Assembly (NCBI GenBank): GCA_945878705.1
Contig: CAMCUE010000004.1
Span: 1 to 17,401 of the forward strand
Origin: Ferrithrix thermotolerans DSM 19514
GTDB lineage: Bacteria; Actinomycetota; Acidimicrobiia; Acidimicrobiales; Ilumatobacteraceae
Direction: 5' to 3'
Length of the DNA stretch: 17,401 nt
A model generated the notes under the pieces. The model did no database searches. It was not told where the DNA came from and saw nothing but the letters and a program-made list of their open reading frames with translations. The translations under genes were made by a program, and so were the position numbers. This document shows, in pieces, positions 1 through 7,094 of the stretch. Within the stretch, counting starts at the first letter, position 1, and each line of letters begins with the position of its first letter.

Positions 1-829
1 GTTGAATATGACCCAACGATCAGACGGCTCTTGGTTTAATTATTTTCATAGCGATGGCAAAGTCGAAGAGACAAAACTTGACAGCAATGTTTGCGCATAC
101 ATCGGAACTGGTCTTTGGCACCACTGGTTATGCACTAGAGATGAAACAACACTCAGTGAGTTTTGGCCAATGCTTGAGAACGCGATGTCGTGGGTTCTCA
201 ATATGCAACGAAGTGATGGCACGATTTTGTGGGCCAGAGAAGAAAACGATAATCCTTGGGATTATGCGTTGTTGACTGGGTGTTCATCAATTCGCCATGC
301 ATTGATTTCTGCGACCAATGTTGCTGATGTACTCGGCAAACCAAAACCTAAATGGCGCGAGACTGCCGAACAAATTGATCGCGTAATTCAAAATCAGCCA
401 AACGCATTTGAACCAAAAGATAGATGGGCGATGGACTGGTACTACCCGGTTCTGACTGGTGCGCTAACTGGAGACGCCGCGAAATCACGCCTCAACAGTC
501 AGTGGGATTTATTCGTCATGCCAGACCTCGGTGTCAGATGCGTCAGCGACGAACCGTGGGTTACTGCCTCAGAAACTGCCGAATGCTCTCTTGCGTTTTC
601 TGCAATCGGCGATGTCGAAACTGCGCAATATTTATTGAATACGACGATTCAACACCGAACTACTGACGGATCATATTTAACGGGCTTGGTGTATCCGAAC
701 AAAGTTATTTTTCCGGCCGAAGAACGTTCGGCCTACACAGGAGCCGCAGTAATTCTGGCAGCGGACTCATTGCTTGGCATCTCACCTGCTTCTGAGATTT
801 TCAAATACGAAGAAACAAAAAATAATTAG
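1..829 (+). CDS. Alpha/alpha-toroid protein (prenyltransferase-like / six-hairpin glycosidase-like), 5'-truncated by the window edge
   Basis: About 275 residues are visible, with TAG at 827-829. The frame is open to the left edge, and the visible part begins inside a repeat-like segment (TQRSDGSWFNY), so I read the first TTG/ATG as internal codons and the true start as lying outside the window. The helical, Trp- and Gly-rich pattern recurs (QRSDGSW near residue 5, QRSDGTILW near 69, HRTTDGSYLTG near 217). It resembles the alpha/alpha barrel of squalene-cyclase/prenyltransferase-like proteins and glucoamylase-type glycosidases. Databases often label such actinobacterial proteins 'prenyltransferase', but I see no basis for a substrate. 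I see no signal peptide, but the N-terminus is absent. It converges on the methyltransferase gene and overlaps it by 4 bp; the neighbouring transferases hint at glycan metabolism (inference). Confidence 0.55.
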   Translation, partial: LNMTQRSDGSWFNYFHSDGKVEETKLDSNVCAYIGTGLWHHWLCTRDETTLSEFWPMLENAMSWVLNMQRSDGTILWAREENDNPWDYALLTGCSSIRHALISATNVADVLGKPKPKWRETAEQIDRVIQNQPNAFEPKDRWAMDWYYPVLTGALTGDAAKSRLNSQWDLFVMPDLGVRCVSDEPWVTASETAECSLAFSAIGDVETAQYLLNTTIQHRTTDGSYLTGLVYPNKVIFPAEERSAYTGAAVILAADSLLGISPASEIFKYEETKNN

Positions 830-1476
830 TCTTTAAAGTTTGGTTTTTTAATTCGTTGCAGAATTCTTAACGAACCCGTAGCCGACAACTCAATAAATTC
901 GCCAGAATCAATCGCGGCACTGTAAATATATGTAAATGGTGCTTGACCCCCGTCTTTTGGATCAGCGAAAACATCGTGAACTGCTAGAAATCCATTCAAT
1001 GCAACTTTTGGTGCCCATCCAAAATAATCCTCTTGTGCTGGTTGATCGCCATGACCACCATCAATAAAACACATTGATACTTTTTTTGACCATTGCGAAC
1101 TGATCGTCTTTGAATCACCAACAACAGGAACTACAACATCTGTGAGTCCTGATCTGCGCAAAGTCTCGAGCAACTTGGGCAAAGTGTTGAGCCTGCCCGT
1201 CGCAGAATCAATTAGCGATTCATCGAACCATTCCCACCCTTGCTGATTCTCCTCACTACCAAAGTGGTGGTCAACCGCAAACACAGTCGTACGATATTTT
1301 TTGGCGGCTGCACCAAGCCAAACGGTAGAACGACCGCAATATGTTCCAACCTCAACGATTGGTAACTGTGGCAGTGTCTTACAAACCACACAGGCTGCTA
1401 GGTAGAGCGCATCACCTTCGTTGGGTGGCATGAAACCCTTTGTTATCAGTGCCTCGGCGCGTAAAACTTTATCCAT
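826..1476 (-). CDS. Class I SAM-dependent methyltransferase (Methyltransf_24-like)
   Basis: 216 residues from ATG at 1476. Motif I for SAM binding is visible at residues 41-50 (VEVGTYCGRS), and motif II ends in Asp at about 69 (FAVDHH). The later acidic strand FIDGGHGDQPAQEDY (137-151) and the HD pair of LAVHDVF (164-170) match the Methyltransf_24 / cephalosporin hydroxylase-like branch, in which that His/Asp pair often binds a metal. These enzymes usually methylate sugars or small secondary metabolites; the acceptor cannot be read here. The gene starts 11 bp after the stop of the LIC12162-type transferase gene, so the two are probably cotranscribed. No clear Shine-Dalgarno sequence precedes the ATG. 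Its 3' end overlaps the convergent toroid gene by 4 bp. Confidence 0.8.
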   Translation of the reverse strand: MDKVLRAEALITKGFMPPNEGDALYLAACVVCKTLPQLPIVEVGTYCGRSTVWLGAAAKKYRTTVFAVDHHFGSEENQQGWEWFDESLIDSATGRLNTLPKLLETLRRSGLTDVVVPVVGDSKTISSQWSKKVSMCFIDGGHGDQPAQEDYFGWAPKVALNGFLAVHDVFADPKDGGQAPFTYIYSAAIDSGEFIELSATGSLRILQRIKKPNFKD

Positions 1477-1487
1477 GAGTATTTTGA

Positions 1488-3086
1488 TTACGAATTAAGC
1501 AATCTGCTGAATTCTTGCTGCCACTGGTTCTTCCAGTCTGGCGAAAAATTTGCAAACTTTTCAGCAAAATTTGTTCGTGCTAATTGAACTTCAGTTGAGA
1601 GCCACCACTTTGCGACATCAGCGTCAATCTTGTTTACAAGCGTCGCTGCACTACTACCAGAAGTGTGCAAGATACCAACTCGCGCAAGTTCGTCAATCAG
1701 CGATTTAGCATCTGGTCTGAACTTGTATGCCTCAGGATCGTAGAAACAAACCGTGGGAATATTCATTCCAATCGTTTCTAACCAAGATGTACCGAGGTAA
1801 CTGTGCACCACGATTCGACTTCCAAAATATTGTTCGAAAATATCTTCTGAGTTTCCGAAGTTGGCATCAGGACGCGCAGCAAGAATTGCTTCGCGTTGTG
1901 CCGTGCCATAGTCGCCGGGAAATAAGCGAATTTTTAACTTAGTCTTACTATTTCGTAACTTTACAAATTCAGCCACCTGGTCATACATCGTCTGCAAAGT
2001 GCCACTTAATGGAAAGTATTGCAATCGATAAATCTGCTGGGGTTGGTCAAAACAAATTAATGAATCTTTCGACTTGCTTCGACTTCTTTGCCTCGGTATT
2101 ACCGGCGAAAGAATACGCGTATTTTTGTCGCCACGACTCCATCCCCATGTGTAATAGGTGTCAGAGACTCGGCGTTCAAATTGTTCTGCAACATGAAGCT
2201 CGTCGAGGCCATACCAACCGCCGTGTTGGTGATACGACAATTGTGTTCCAAGTTCGCACCACTCAGCCGCCAAAATCTTGAACTCAAGATGGGTCCACAA
2301 AGACTGCGAAGAATATATATGTGCAGGGCGATTCGGTCGGGCTAAAAAAATCTTCGCACGAATTGCGCTGAACCCTTCCACAAGTGCCGCCGGTAAAAAT
2401 ACCCCGAGAAGTGCGCAACTAACTTCTGCGAGCGAAGAATCTTTGGCAATTTGTGAGATATTTCTTTGTCGCCACACATTGTCGGGCAGAACATTTACCG
2501 CGTATTTAAAATTAAAGTCATCGTGCTGAGCCCACGAACGCCAAAGAATCATTGCGCCAACCCAACTCAACGACACTCGTCCAGAAAATGGTCTGATAAA
2601 TAGAACCTTTGACGACCGCTGTTTGGCAACCGCCTTGAGAAACTTTCCAATAACTTTGTCACGACGACCTAAGAGCCCAGAATTGTTAATTACTATCGGC
2701 GAACTTGAAACCGAAATCGAAGTCGGACCAAAATTGGTGAGTGTTCTCAAAGTCGCCAAGATAATGGTCGGCAACTTGGTATAGGCAGAAAAAAACTCAA
2801 GCGTGTCCCGAAAAACATCAGATTGAATTTTTTCAGCAACATGCATATTTGATACCGGTTCGTAATTTTTCGACATTTCATCGGCGTTGTCCTGAATTGC
2901 GACATATACAAGGTGCAAATAACGTTCAATAAAATCACCGAGCAAGATGTCGTAATATCGTGTTGAACGAACCACTCCGTGATACTCATCAAGTATTTGT
3001 TTAATTCGACCAACTACAACTGGTCTTGCTCGTTCAATTTCGGTCAGACCTGTGCTTACGCGTTGGGTATTCCAGACAATAGTCAC
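1488..3086 (-). CDS. LIC12162-family transferase (putative surface-glycan enzyme), short N-terminus
   Basis: 532 residues. The assignment rests on HQHGGWYG (286-293), followed by an acidic stretch and TYYTWGW (310-316), then RLFPGDYG (386-393) and a C-terminal nucleotide-sugar-transferase-like segment YLGTSWLETIGMNIPTV (429-445). These are hallmarks of the LIC12162 family, whose members sit in surface polysaccharide clusters; the biochemical reaction is not established. The family as I know it begins with about 40-50 more residues, including a VFLGEWC-like strand; here the protein starts just after that point. The GTG start at 3084-3086 is forced, because an in-frame TAA lies two codons upstream. 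A TACGAT hexamer 7 nt before the GTG suggests a leaderless transcript, which supports this short form as real. It is followed by the methyltransferase gene 11 bp downstream. Confidence 0.7.
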   Translation of the reverse strand: MTIVWNTQRVSTGLTEIERARPVVVGRIKQILDEYHGVVRSTRYYDILLGDFIERYLHLVYVAIQDNADEMSKNYEPVSNMHVAEKIQSDVFRDTLEFFSAYTKLPTIILATLRTLTNFGPTSISVSSSPIVINNSGLLGRRDKVIGKFLKAVAKQRSSKVLFIRPFSGRVSLSWVGAMILWRSWAQHDDFNFKYAVNVLPDNVWRQRNISQIAKDSSLAEVSCALLGVFLPAALVEGFSAIRAKIFLARPNRPAHIYSSQSLWTHLEFKILAAEWCELGTQLSYHQHGGWYGLDELHVAEQFERRVSDTYYTWGWSRGDKNTRILSPVIPRQRSRSKSKDSLICFDQPQQIYRLQYFPLSGTLQTMYDQVAEFVKLRNSKTKLKIRLFPGDYGTAQREAILAARPDANFGNSEDIFEQYFGSRIVVHSYLGTSWLETIGMNIPTVCFYDPEAYKFRPDAKSLIDELARVGILHTSGSSAATLVNKIDADVAKWWLSTEVQLARTNFAEKFANFSPDWKNQWQQEFSRLLNS

Positions 3087-3093
3087 TTCTTAA

Positions 3094-3099
3094 ATCGTA
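3094..3099 (-). promoter_or_regulatory. -10 element of a probable leaderless promoter for the LIC12162-type gene
   Basis: Reads TACGAT on the minus strand and ends 7 nt before the GTG start at 3086. There is no Shine-Dalgarno sequence in those 7 nt (TTAAGAA). No convincing -35 hexamer is seen. A TANNNT element at this distance would place the transcription start at or next to the start codon. Confidence 0.4.
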
Positions 3100-3162
3100 T
3101 CTGTGCCAGATGATTGAAGAAATAAGGTATCGAGAGATTGCACAAGATGTAAGAATGGCAGG

Positions 3163-4017
3163 GTGACTTCCGCACTTGACGATCTGATAAGCCTCCTGGA
3201 TCTTGAAGTAATTGAAGTCAATATTTTTCGCGGTGTTTCACCCGATGAGAATCGGCAACGAGTTTTCGGTGGTCAAGTTGCTGGCCAGGCACTCGTCGCC
3301 GCGTCGAGAACCGTCGACGATAAATCTCGGCATGTACATTCTCTGCATGCATATTTCTTGCGACCTGGTGATCCGACTGTGCCGATTCTCTACGAAGTTG
3401 ACCGCATCCGTGATGGTAAAAGTTTTACAACCCGCCGTGTAATTGCTATCCAGCACGGCAAAGCAATTTTTAACTTACAGGCAAGTTTTCAAATTTTTGA
3501 AAAAGGACTAGAAAACCATATTGAAATGCCAAAAGACTTACCGTTGGCTGAGTCCCTCCCTGATTTCAAGGAGCGAATGACTCCTTATAAACAACAAATT
3601 GGAGATTGGTTTGATCATCCTCGACCAATTGATCTTCGTTATATCGACTCTGACCCATTCTCAAGAAAGAACAAGAAAAGTTCCGGTCAAAAACTATGGA
3701 TGCGTGCAGATGGAAAACTTCCGGATGATCCCGTGTTACATGCGTGCATAGTTACCTATGCAAGCGACATGTCACTTCTAGACACTGCACTACTCCCACA
3801 CGGAATTTCATGGACGGACAAAGGAGTACAAATGGCGAGTTTGGACCATGTGATGTGGTTTCATCGGCCGTTTCGTGCCGACGATTGGTTGCTCTATGAC
3901 CAACTTGCGCTCTCAACTTCGAATGCAAGAGGTCTCGCTAGTGGTTCAATTTTTACAAAGTCAGGTCAACTTGTTGTAACAGTTGCCCAAGAGGGGCTGA
4001 CACGACTAGTTGACTAG
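3163..4017 (+). CDS. tesB: Acyl-CoA thioesterase II (TesB family)
   Basis: 284 residues, close to the 286 of E. coli TesB. It is a double-hotdog enzyme that hydrolyses acyl-CoA to free fatty acid and CoA in the cytoplasm. Visible signatures are VFGGQVAGQAL (34-44), FLRPGD (65-70), the first-half strand with DGKSF (84-88), YASDMSLLDTALLPHG (199-214), SLDHVMWFHRPFRADDWLLY (226-245) and AQEGL (275-279). The catalytic Asp (D202) and Gln (Q276) are present. The position of the E. coli catalytic Thr228 is Ser here (S227), a conservative swap. The start is GTG at 3163; a nearby ATG at 3155 is out of frame and stops after three codons. The last codons (LVD-stop) are the first copy of the 8-bp tandem repeat that fills the junction with mreB. 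A 76-bp divergent gap separates it from the LIC12162-type gene. Confidence 0.93.
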   Translation: MTSALDDLISLLDLEVIEVNIFRGVSPDENRQRVFGGQVAGQALVAASRTVDDKSRHVHSLHAYFLRPGDPTVPILYEVDRIRDGKSFTTRRVIAIQHGKAIFNLQASFQIFEKGLENHIEMPKDLPLAESLPDFKERMTPYKQQIGDWFDHPRPIDLRYIDSDPFSRKNKKSSGQKLWMRADGKLPDDPVLHACIVTYASDMSLLDTALLPHGISWTDKGVQMASLDHVMWFHRPFRADDWLLYDQLALSTSNARGLASGSIFTKSGQLVVTVAQEGLTRLVD

Positions 4018-4087
4018 TTGACTAGTTGACTAGTTGACTAGTTGATTATTTAATTAACTAGCTAATTGACTAGCTAATTAACTAATC
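4004..4087. repeat. 8-bp tandem repeat (GACTAGTT)x5 plus degenerate CTAG/TTAA repeats between tesB and mreB ends
   Basis: Five perfect 8-bp units of GACTAGTT run from 4004 to 4043. After a TTAATT-rich link come two 12-bp units RACTAGCTAATT (4056-4067, 4068-4079) and a partial AACTAAT. The repeat begins inside the last codons of tesB and carries its stop codon, and its far end reaches the mreB stop (TAG, 4082-4084). Because 8 is not a multiple of 3, the TAG in each unit moves through all frames; the ACTAGT/CTAG cores are palindromic, so the minus strand is also full of stops. The tract is likely prone to slipped-strand length change. It may act as a two-way stop or terminator zone, but no GC-rich hairpin with a U-tract is seen. 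Confidence 0.9.
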
Positions 4088-5098
4088 ACTTATCTCTCGA
4101 CGCGAATCCATGAATGACATTCGCATCTCTGACCATTTTTCGACACAAGCACCTGCACCAAGTACAACTGCTTCGAGCGCATCATCGGAAAGCACCACGG
4201 GAACCTGTGTCTCAAATGCAATTCGTTCCGGCATTCCTTTGAGAAGCGCTCCGCCGCCAACTACATACATTCCACGCTTAAGAAAGTCCTGAGCTAATTC
4301 TGGGGGTGCTTTGCCAAGACATTGAATAACTGACTCGATCATTTTCGTGATCACAGGATTTATTGCTTCACGGATTTCTGTCGCGGTCAAAATAATTGTC
4401 TTTGGCAATCCAGAAACCAAATCTCGTCCACGCACCTCGGCGTCTGCGAGACCAGGCATTACCATTGCACTTCCTATTGAAATTTTAATTTGCTCGGCGG
4501 TGCGCTCACCAATTGCAATTCCATGACTACGACGTACATGGGCCTGAATCTCTGCGTCAATATCAAAGCTTCCAACACGCACAGCCTTAAGCGCAACAAT
4601 TCCGCCCATGCTAATCACTACAGTTTCAGTGGTTCCTCCACCAATATCAATCACTAGGTTTCCCACTGGATCCGAAATTGGTAGATTCGCTCCAATTGCG
4701 GCTGCCACGGGCTGTTCTAGCAATTGTGCATCTGCGGCGCCGGCTCGACGAGTTGCGTCGGTAACTGCGCGCCGTTCAATTTCTGTAATCGCCGAAGGTA
4801 CACAAATTAAAACTTTTGGTCGTGAAAATCTTGAAACACCCGCGCGTTGCAACAACAAACGAATCATTTTCTCAGTGACATCAAAGTCAGTAATTGCTCC
4901 ACCACGCAACGGTCTCACTGCAACGATGTGCCCAGGGGTTTTTCCAATCATCCGCCAAGCTTCTTCTCCGGTTGCAAGTACTTCACCAGTTTTTCGGTTG
5001 ACGGCAATCACAGACGGCTCGTTAATTACGATTCCTTCATTTTCCTGATAAACCAGAGTGTTCGCTGTTCCTAAATCGATTGCTAGGTTCTTTGCCAT
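4082..5098 (-). CDS. mreB: MreB/Mbl-type bacterial actin
   Basis: 338 residues, near the usual 330-350. Actin-fold motifs are clear: phosphate-1 loop AIDLGTANTLVY (6-17), the segment RPLRGGAITDFDVTE (62-76), LLEQPVAAAIGA (126-137), phosphate-2 loop VIDIGGGTTE (149-158) and the adenosine motif MYVVGGGALLKG (277-288). MreB polymerises on ATP under the membrane and guides cell-wall synthesis along the cell length. The gene is the third in a tight operon (moaE, small membrane protein, mreB), with only 2 bp after the preceding stop and no strong Shine-Dalgarno sequence, so translational coupling is likely. No mreC, mreD, rodA or pbp gene follows; the 3' end runs into the GACTAGTT repeat. It could be an Mbl-like paralogue rather than the sole MreB of the cell. 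Confidence 0.95.
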   Translation of the reverse strand: MAKNLAIDLGTANTLVYQENEGIVINEPSVIAVNRKTGEVLATGEEAWRMIGKTPGHIVAVRPLRGGAITDFDVTEKMIRLLLQRAGVSRFSRPKVLICVPSAITEIERRAVTDATRRAGAADAQLLEQPVAAAIGANLPISDPVGNLVIDIGGGTTETVVISMGGIVALKAVRVGSFDIDAEIQAHVRRSHGIAIGERTAEQIKISIGSAMVMPGLADAEVRGRDLVSGLPKTIILTATEIREAINPVITKMIESVIQCLGKAPPELAQDFLKRGMYVVGGGALLKGMPERIAFETQVPVVLSDDALEAVVLGAGACVEKWSEMRMSFMDSRREISD

Positions 5099-5100
5099 AA

Positions 5101-5319
5101 CTACTTACTATTCCCGGTTGGATCTTGCATTTCGCGTGCCTGCGATCGAGTTTTTTGTCGAGAAATATCTGAGAGCGCTTCTAAGTGACGATGAAATGCC
5201 ACTGGACCATGTGGATCATAAGCTTTCTTTTCTTGTGTCAAAACAATGTATGCGAGAGTGAAAGCGCTAACAATAGAAATTGCCGCAAAGAAAACTGCAA
5301 GTGATGAAGAAGCGAGCAT
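5101..5319 (-). CDS. Small single-pass membrane protein of unknown function
   Basis: 72 residues. A hydrophobic segment at about 6-28 (AVFFAAISIVSAFTLAYIVL in its core) is followed by a basic/polar cytoplasmic-type tail with YDPHGPVAFHRHLEAL (34-49) and a charged C-terminus. I do not recognise a named family. The gene lies 1 bp after the moaE stop and 2 bp before the mreB start. Because the spacing is so tight and the tail is non-repetitive and hydrophilic, I treat it as a real gene. The neighbourhood with mreB makes a role near the cell envelope possible, but nothing in the sequence proves it. Confidence 0.7.
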   Translation of the reverse strand: MLASSSLAVFFAAISIVSAFTLAYIVLTQEKKAYDPHGPVAFHRHLEALSDISRQKTRSQAREMQDPTGNSK

Positions 5320-5320
5320 C

Positions 5321-5821
5321 TTAGAAGCTAGAGGTTTCTGCTGGTTTATTTTTTTTAATTGAAGAAATGTCTTGGCTATTAGTTCCCCAGTCGCTGCCGT
5401 CTTTCCAGTGCTCCTGCTTCCAAATTGGGATCGTTAGTTTTAAAGTGTCTATCGCGAATTGCGCCGCCGAAAAAGAATCTGCACGATGAGGCGATGAAAC
5501 GGCCACTAGCACTGATGACTCAGACACCAAAAGTTCGCCAACTCGATGAATTAATGCGATGCGTCCAAGGTCACTCCACCTTAAGCGCATCTCTTCGGTG
5601 ATTAGTTTCAATTTCGAAATTACTTGGTCATCGTAAGCTTCATAAGTTAGCGAAGTTACATTGACTCGACCGTCTGCGTGATCTCGAACTGTGCCTGAAA
5701 ATACAACCACTGCGCCACACGACGCCAATGTTGCCCAATCATAAACCGCACCGACATTGAGTTTGGTATCAGTTAGCTCAAGCCAAGTGCCCTCGTTGTC
5801 AAGGATTTGCTTATCTAACAT
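5321..5821 (-). CDS. moaE: Molybdopterin synthase catalytic subunit MoaE
   Basis: 166 residues, slightly longer than E. coli MoaE (150), with short extensions at both ends. MoaE transfers sulfur from the MoaD C-terminal thiocarboxylate to precursor Z (cPMP) to make molybdopterin. Family landmarks are FSGTVRDHADGRVNVTSLTY (41-60) followed by EAYD, the HRVGELLVSESSVLVAVSSP strand (92-111), and PHRADSFSAAQFAID (111-125). The two lysines in DTLKLTIPIWKQEHW (125-139), K128 and K135, are spaced seven apart like the catalytic Lys119/Lys126 of E. coli. No moaD, moaA or moaC is in the window. It heads the operon moaE / membrane protein / mreB. A TACACT element 7 nt before the ATG suggests a leaderless start. 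Confidence 0.93.
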   Translation of the reverse strand: MLDKQILDNEGTWLELTDTKLNVGAVYDWATLASCGAVVVFSGTVRDHADGRVNVTSLTYEAYDDQVISKLKLITEEMRLRWSDLGRIALIHRVGELLVSESSVLVAVSSPHRADSFSAAQFAIDTLKLTIPIWKQEHWKDGSDWGTNSQDISSIKKNKPAETSSF

Positions 5822-5828
5822 CTGTTTC

Positions 5829-5834
5829 AGTGTA
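5829..5834 (-). promoter_or_regulatory. -10 element of a probable leaderless promoter for moaE
   Basis: TACACT on the minus strand, 7 nt upstream of the moaE ATG (5821). The gap to the divergent gene is only 34 bp, so any -35 region would lie in the first codons of the DUF2342 gene. No Shine-Dalgarno sequence is visible. Confidence 0.45.
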
Positions 5835-5843
5835 CGGTCTGCG

Positions 5844-5849
5844 TAGCAT
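5844..5849 (+). promoter_or_regulatory. -10 element of a probable leaderless promoter for the DUF2342 gene
   Basis: TAGCAT ends 6 nt before the ATG at 5856, without a Shine-Dalgarno sequence. It lies back to back with the moaE -10, so the two promoters share a 34-bp gap and could compete for polymerase. Confidence 0.4.
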
Positions 5850-5855
5850 CAGTCC

Positions 5856-7094
5856 ATGTCTCAAGATCCCGATGAGCAACCAACGCCTGAAATACCTTTT
5901 TTTTCGGAAATCATGAAGGCGCTGTCAAGTCAAGCACCTGTTCAATGGGATATGGCACGGCAGTTCGCATTGAGTACCGCAACTAGCTCATTGACGAATA
6001 CAACATCAAGCGCATCTAGCGAAGCAAATGTTGACCCAGCTGTTCGAATCGCTGTCCAAAAAATCGCTGCAATTGCTGACATGCATGTTCGTGATGTAAC
6101 AGGTCTGACGACTGTTAAATCAACTAGCAACAGCAACCTGAACTTGCCCGAGGTCGAAGTAGTAAATCGATCAATGTGGGTGCACCACACAATTGCCGCA
6201 TACAAGCCACTATTTACTGAGTTTGCGACTTCTATTTCTAACCAGACAAAAATTGACTCGGCTCAGCCACAAGACGATCATGAAGAGTCAAATCAATCAG
6301 CCGAACTAAATGCGATGCTCGGCAATCTCGTCAAGATGATGGCACCAGCAATGCTCGGAATGTCTATCGGGTCAATGATTGGTCAACTCTCGTTACGGGC
6401 TTTTGGTCAATATGACTTGCCGCTTCCGCGCGAACCACAAACACAACTGCTGTTCGTTGAAAAAAACTGTGAAGAGTTCGCAACAGACTGGAGCATCAAT
6501 ATTGCCGACATGCAGATGTGGTTGATCGTGCAGGAACTTACATTCCACGCAATATTTAATGTCACTCATGTGCGTGAAACGATTATTGATTCGGTCAAAG
6601 CCCATGTTGCTGGCTTCAAACCAAATCCAGATGCACTCGCAGAGCGTCTGAGCAAGATAGATATTACTAGTAGTGATCCGGCTGTAATGATGCAACGGCT
6701 ACTCGGCGATCCCACTATTCTGCTTGGTGCTGCGCGATCTCCAGAACAAGAAAGACTTGCGCCAAAACTGGACGCAATGATTAGCGCAATTGTTAGTTAT
6801 GTTGATTATGTCGTTGACATTATTGCAACGCGGATAATCGGAACCGGCACACAAATTGCAGAAGCAGTTCGTAGACGGCGCGTTGAAGCACGCACTCAGG
6901 ACCAATTCGTCGAACAACTTCTTGGTTTACGACTGACAAAATCTCAACTTGATGACGGTCATGCATTCATCGCCGGAGTAATTGAGCGAGATGGTTTTGA
7001 AGCGCTCTCAGGTATGTGGACAAAGTCGGGAAATTTACCAACTCCAAACGAAATAACCGCGCCAGGTTTATGGCTGGAGAGAATTAACTACTAG
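5856..7094 (+). CDS. DUF2342 (F420-associated, zincin-like) protein with a degenerate metal site
   Basis: 412 residues, in the usual range for actinobacterial DUF2342 proteins. Supporting segments are PVQWDMARQFA (28-38), the Asn/Ser-rich linker, MMAPAMLGMSIGSMIGQLS (161-179) and PLPREPQTQLLFVEKNCEEF (189-208), then the helix starting DMQMWLIVQELTFHAIF (218-234), where the family normally has HExxH, and a C-terminal helical domain with QFVEQLLGL and a closing WLERI. Here the motif reads Q226-E227-L-T-F230: both metal-binding His positions are lost and only the Glu remains. It may therefore be a non-catalytic member with a structural or binding role. It diverges from moaE and overlaps the MFS gene tail by 11 bp. 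No F420 biosynthesis genes are visible next to it. Confidence 0.75.
   Translation: MSQDPDEQPTPEIPFFSEIMKALSSQAPVQWDMARQFALSTATSSLTNTTSSASSEANVDPAVRIAVQKIAAIADMHVRDVTGLTTVKSTSNSNLNLPEVEVVNRSMWVHHTIAAYKPLFTEFATSISNQTKIDSAQPQDDHEESNQSAELNAMLGNLVKMMAPAMLGMSIGSMIGQLSLRAFGQYDLPLPREPQTQLLFVEKNCEEFATDWSINIADMQMWLIVQELTFHAIFNVTHVRETIIDSVKAHVAGFKPNPDALAERLSKIDITSSDPAVMMQRLLGDPTILLGAARSPEQERLAPKLDAMISAIVSYVDYVVDIIATRIIGTGTQIAEAVRRRRVEARTQDQFVEQLLGLRLTKSQLDDGHAFIAGVIERDGFEALSGMWTKSGNLPTPNEITAPGLWLERINY

Noticed and set aside
4004..4087. Tandem repeat considered as a CRISPR array or attachment site
   Set aside because: Units are 8-12 bp with no unique spacers, and there is no integrase, cas gene or tRNA nearby.
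4608..5048. 146-codon open frame on the plus strand antisense to mreB
   Set aside because: Its Ser/Thr/Arg-rich sequence is the mirror of the conserved mreB codons; no independent start signal.
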